A stretch of DNA of 64,000 nucleotides, taken from the NCBI GenBank assembly GCA_036505875.1, contig DASXSR010000324.1:1-64000 (forward strand), read 5' to 3'. The notes below the pieces were generated by a model. It worked only from the letters and a program-made list of their open reading frames with translations. It had not been told where the DNA came from and searched no databases. The DNA comes from Onstottus_A sp036505875 (lineage in GTDB: Bacteria > Acidobacteriota > Blastocatellia > UBA7656). The translations under genes were made by a program, and so were the position numbers. Shown here one piece after another: positions 58,777 to 64,000 of this stretch (the stretch's first letter is position 1; each line of letters opens with the position of its first letter).

Positions 58777-61233
58777 ATGAAGGGCGCGAGCAATCTGAAA
58801 ACGAAGTCGTTCACCCTCATCGTTGCGACGGTGGGAAGCCTAGCCGTGATGTATTCGATTTACCGGCTGTGGTCGGAGCCAGTACGGCTCGACTGGATGT
58901 TGGTGCTCATGCTCACAATGTTGCTGAGCTTAAGGGCCGAAGTCTGGATTCCCGGCGTGCGCAGCAAGATCACCCTGAGCGACATGTTCATCTGCATCGC
59001 GATGCTAATGCTCGGACCCTGGGCGGCGACGGCTCTGGCGTCGATGGACGGGCTCGCACGATCGTTGCGGGGCAGCAAGAGCAGACCCGGGACGACTGCC
59101 TTTATTAACATGGGAGCGATGAACGTCTCGGTGCTTGCGGCCGCTGCTCTCGCGACCAGGCTCTTCGGGCCGCTGGATCGTCTTCTACAGGGACGCGATC
59201 GACTCAACGAGTTGGCGTTGGCCGTCGGGATTATCACGCTGGTGAATTACCTGGTCAACAGCGGAATCGCTGCGGCCGCAGTCGCGTTGTACCGAGGTCG
59301 AAATGTGATCAAGACTTGGACTGAAGATTATCTTTGGACCTCGCCGGCTTTCTTCGTGGGGGCATTAGCGGCTGGTGTAGTTTCCAAGGCGATAACAATC
59401 CTCGGCTTCTATTTGTTCTTAATTTCGCTACCCATTCTGCTGTTGATCTACGCGGCGTACAGAGTCTTCCTGGGCAGAGTCGAAAAGTCCAACAAGCGCA
59501 TCGAGGGGTTGAGCAAGCTGCACTTGTCGACCGTCGAGTCCCTGAGCATGGCGATCGACGCGAAGGATGACCACTCGCTTGGTCACATCCAACGCGTGCG
59601 AGTGCTGGCCGAAGGGTTGGGGCGCGCGGTCGGCTATCCCGAAGACCAGATGGAGGGCCTGAAGGCGGCCGCCTTGCTTCACGATATCGGCAAGCTGGCG
59701 GTCCCCGAATACATTTTGAGCAAGCCGGGCAAGCTCAGCGCCGCTGAGTTCGCGAAAGTAATGATCCACCCAGTCGTCGCCGCTGATATTCTGAGCAGCA
59801 TTGAGTTCCCTTACGAGGTGGTGCCAATAGTCAAACACCATCACGAAAAGTGGGACGGCACCGGATACCCGAGCGGTCTGAGAGGCGAAGAGATTCCGCT
59901 GGGCGCGCGAATTCTCACGATTGTGGATTGCTACGACGCGCTCACCACGAATCGGTCGCACCGGCCACGCTATGCGCGCGAGCAAGCTCTCGAGCTGATG
60001 CGTGAAGAAACCGGGCGGACCTTCGACCCGGCCTTGATAGGGGCTTTTCTCGAATCAATTGATTCGCTCGAAGTCGCTTTGCCGGTGCTCAGCCCGAGGC
60101 CCGCCTCGTTAATCGGGCTTCAGCCCTTAGCTGCTGATCGCGCTTTAGGGCACAGCTTCGGACCTCCGCCTAGAACTCCAACGGAAAAAGCCCTTCGCGA
60201 CATCGCCGCCGCCCAACGTGAGGTCCTCTCCTTATACGAAATCTCGCAAACGCTGGGCTCGACTTTGAAGCTTTCCGAAGTTTTGCCAATCGTGGCCGCA
60301 AAACTCGAGCACATCGCCAACTTCACCACTGTGATGATACATCTGGCCCATGGAGACCGCTTGCGCGCCGCCTATGTGATGGGCAAGCACGCCGATGCGC
60401 TTAAGGGTCTGGAGATCATCATCGGCAAGGGCGGCCCAGGTTGGGTCGCTGAGCATCGGCAGGTCCTGATCGGCGGCAGCGCGGTGCCGGATCTCCAGGG
60501 CGCGCTAGGACTGGCCGCTGCGGCTTACCGTTCGACTGCGATATTCCCGCTCGCGCATTCCGACTCGCTCATCGGAACGCTTGCTCTCTACTGCGAAGAA
60601 GACCGTGGTTACTCGTCGGATGAAGTGAGGTTGCTGGAAACCATCTCGCGTCATGCGGCCGCTGCCATTCACAACGCGCTGACCTTCGAGCGGACTCAGG
60701 AGTCGGCGCTCACCGACAACCTTACCGGTCTGCCAAACTCGCGTTACATGTATAGCTTCTTCGATCAGGAACGCAGCAGGTCCGAGCGTCACGGATACCC
60801 GCTGGTCCTGATGATGATGGATCTGGACGGCTTCAAGAAGGTCAACGACACCTACGGCCATCACGTTGGGGACGAGATTCTGCGACGCGTATCACAAGCC
60901 GCTCGCGCGCAAGTCCGAGGCGGTGACACGCTGATCAGATACGCCGGAGATGAATTCGTCGTCGTGCTGCACCGCGTGACGCCGGATATGGTGATTGACA
61001 TGAAGGATCGGATGCAGTCTGTAGTAGGCAATCTGGCTTACGAGGTGAGACCAGGCCGCGTCGCGCGAGTCGGCGTGTCAATCGGGCACGCGACGTATGG
61101 AGTTGACGGCACCGCCATTGATGAGTTGATGGAGGTGGCCGATCAGCGCATGTATCAAGACAAGATCGCGCGCCGTCGAAACGCGACGTCCTTGCGGGTC
61201 GCGACTTTTCCCGCGCGCTCGATGGCAATTTGA
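58777..61233 (+). CDS. Membrane HD-GYP / GAF / GGDEF c-di-GMP protein
   Basis: 818 residues. Seven or so helices fill residues 10-235, a MASE-like sensor. HD-GYP phosphodiesterase is at about 245-435, with HD at 302-303 (LLHDIGK), HHHEKWDGTGYP around 354-365 and TIVDCYDALT. GAF spans about 485-640. GGDEF is at about 642-805, with active-site AGDEF at 723-727 and an inhibitory RxxD (RGGD, 714-717) exactly five residues before. All catalytic parts look intact, so both synthesis and breakdown of c-di-GMP are possible. It overlaps the next reading frame by TTGA. Confidence 0.92.
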   Translation: MKGASNLKTKSFTLIVATVGSLAVMYSIYRLWSEPVRLDWMLVLMLTMLLSLRAEVWIPGVRSKITLSDMFICIAMLMLGPWAATALASMDGLARSLRGSKSRPGTTAFINMGAMNVSVLAAAALATRLFGPLDRLLQGRDRLNELALAVGIITLVNYLVNSGIAAAAVALYRGRNVIKTWTEDYLWTSPAFFVGALAAGVVSKAITILGFYLFLISLPILLLIYAAYRVFLGRVEKSNKRIEGLSKLHLSTVESLSMAIDAKDDHSLGHIQRVRVLAEGLGRAVGYPEDQMEGLKAAALLHDIGKLAVPEYILSKPGKLSAAEFAKVMIHPVVAADILSSIEFPYEVVPIVKHHHEKWDGTGYPSGLRGEEIPLGARILTIVDCYDALTTNRSHRPRYAREQALELMREETGRTFDPALIGAFLESIDSLEVALPVLSPRPASLIGLQPLAADRALGHSFGPPPRTPTEKALRDIAAAQREVLSLYEISQTLGSTLKLSEVLPIVAAKLEHIANFTTVMIHLAHGDRLRAAYVMGKHADALKGLEIIIGKGGPGWVAEHRQVLIGGSAVPDLQGALGLAAAAYRSTAIFPLAHSDSLIGTLALYCEEDRGYSSDEVRLLETISRHAAAAIHNALTFERTQESALTDNLTGLPNSRYMYSFFDQERSRSERHGYPLVLMMMDLDGFKKVNDTYGHHVGDEILRRVSQAARAQVRGGDTLIRYAGDEFVVVLHRVTPDMVIDMKDRMQSVVGNLAYEVRPGRVARVGVSIGHATYGVDGTAIDELMEVADQRMYQDKIARRRNATSLRVATFPARSMAI

Positions 61234-61244
61234 ACGAGAACACT

Positions 61245-61535
61245 ATGACTGCGCTGGCAAAACAGAGCCAACCGACCGGGGCAAAGATGAGAATGCTGGA
61301 ACAAATGGCCGAGGCTCTCGACGAGGAAGTCGCAGGACTCTTTCGACGCGCTGCGACGTTTGAAGAAGAGGAATTTCTGCTCAACTGCGAAATCGAGGAG
61401 CGGCAGACCGAGATCAACCGACTGCTGTTGAAGCTGGAATCAATGCGCGCCCATCGCGAGCGGGTGATGGAGAGAATCGAATCCATCTCGCGCGAGGCCC
61501 AAGCGATAAGGGAAAGTCTTCAACAAACTTCTTGA
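61245..61535 (+). CDS. Small coiled-coil protein downstream of the c-di-GMP gene
   Basis: 96 residues from ATG 61245. An upstream TTG overlapping the previous stop would add five. Residues 15-92 form a continuous charged helix with heptad-like spacing (EEFLLNCEIEERQTEINRLLLKLESMRAH). No domain was recognised. Its position suggests it is made with the HD-GYP/GGDEF protein and might scaffold or modulate it. Confidence 0.65.
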   Translation: MTALAKQSQPTGAKMRMLEQMAEALDEEVAGLFRRAATFEEEEFLLNCEIEERQTEINRLLLKLESMRAHRERVMERIESISREAQAIRESLQQTS

Positions 61536-61710
61536 CGGCCCGAATCGACTCCTGCGGGGATCACCCACCAATGCTTCTTAACGTGGCGCCGCGTTGGCTC
61601 ACGAAGTCAGGATTCTGAAAATGGGACTGCAATCGATCTTTACAATAGGTGTGGTTTTCCGTGTCTGAGTCAATTCAGCGCGGGGATAATTTCGGCAGCA
61701 AAGGTTTGCA

Positions 61711-61932
61711 ATGGCTTCGTGGCAAGGTCCCGACAGGCGCAGCGGCCAAGAGCGCCGGCGAGGAGAGCGACGTCGCTCGATTCGCTACACCGCCGACACC
61801 CTGGTAATCATTGGCGGCGTAACCTGGATCGACAACGAAGGGACAGACCGCCGGCGAAAAGTCCGCCGCAAAGATGACCGCGAGCGCGTCGCAAGAACGA
61901 TCCTCGATCATCCCTGGTTCAACGAGAGTTAA
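61711..61932 (+). CDS. Small basic hypothetical protein
   Basis: 73 residues with a very Arg-rich start (GPDRRSGQERRRGERRRSIR), resembling the DRR..ERR tails seen near PilZ and other signalling proteins, then a short beta segment (TLVIIGGVTWID), a second DRRRKVRRKDDRER patch and a DHPWF end. Function unknown. It lies between two signalling genes. Confidence 0.55.
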   Translation: MASWQGPDRRSGQERRRGERRRSIRYTADTLVIIGGVTWIDNEGTDRRRKVRRKDDRERVARTILDHPWFNES

Positions 61933-62063
61933 CCGCCCAACCCTCTTGCCCCTGGAGCGCACGTACAGCGCCGCACACGTCACAAGTTTCCAGCCCATAG
62001 CGCTTTCACCGAAGAGCTTGCCGTGGTAAATTCCCTTTCTCACGCAAGTCTCAACTGAATGAT

Positions 62064-64000
<1,937 letters not shown>

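Overview
The window reads as chromosomal DNA of a Gram-negative, GC-rich bacterium, most likely an Acidobacteriota of the Blastocatellia type. That placement is inference. It rests on two Oar-like receptors and one further TonB-dependent receptor with an N-terminal carboxypeptidase-regulatory domain, a winged-helix/TolB-like/TPR one-component regulator, a serine/threonine kinase fused to a membrane domain, lipid A synthesis (lpxA), and a gatCA amidotransferase pair. No rRNA, insertion sequence, prophage or CRISPR array was seen. One tRNA (Gln) is present.

Layout. 1-7.4 kb, minus strand: a DMT permease cut by the window edge, gatC-gatA with a near-consensus promoter, an Oar-like receptor with an intrinsic terminator, and a phosphoheptose-isomerase/deoxyhypusine-synthase-like pair. 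7.6-20.5 kb is mixed: a class A beta-lactamase-like hydrolase behind a large palindrome, outer-membrane and hypothetical genes, the winged-helix TPR regulator, an M20 peptidase, a MocA-type nucleotidyltransferase, a pseudopilin-like protein, a large TPR protein and a CAP-domain protein. 20.5-29.6 kb is a plus-strand housekeeping block: ispE, tRNA-Gln, prs, rplY, pth, rpsF-rpsR-rplI, dnaB, mutM, a DUF421 protein and lpxA. 29.7-34.8 kb has envelope functions (GT39-type transferase, DUF374 acyltransferase, barrel protein, NHL propeller, HAD phosphatase).

34.9-40.4 kb, minus strand, is one transcriptional unit: ECF sigma factor, zinc-finger anti-sigma factor, Spy/CpxP-like periplasmic protein, Oar-like receptor, six-EF-hand protein. 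It looks like a dedicated envelope-stress or metal-response module. 40.7-49.2 kb: SpoIID-like protein, a second type of TonB receptor with a small Cys-rich partner, an LLM oxidoreductase divergent from a VOC/D-aminoacylase pair, and a methyltransferase. 49.6-57.6 kb: two HtrA-type proteases, CarD, an Ogg-like glycosylase coupled to a secreted TPR/aspartic protease, a trypsin-fold Nal1-like protease coupled to a 94-residue protein, and a PIN-domain/small-protein pair. 57.7-64 kb: an HD-GYP-GAF-GGDEF protein and the kinase, whose activation segment carries a Thr-rich insertion of about 110 residues.

The most unusual signal is not a gene. At least eleven intergenic sites carry palindromic elements built from 7-bp tandem units (GTGATNC, GTCCGTA, TTTGARA, and possibly GGAGGAT families), each with an inverted arm. 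They sit at nearly every gene junction of the housekeeping block, often starting inside the upstream stop codon. Because the unit is 7 bp and most contain TGA or TAG, the sense arm tends to place stop codons in several or all reading frames. I know of no named element of this kind in this phylum. The nearest analogue known to me is the cyanobacterial heptanucleotide STRR repeats.
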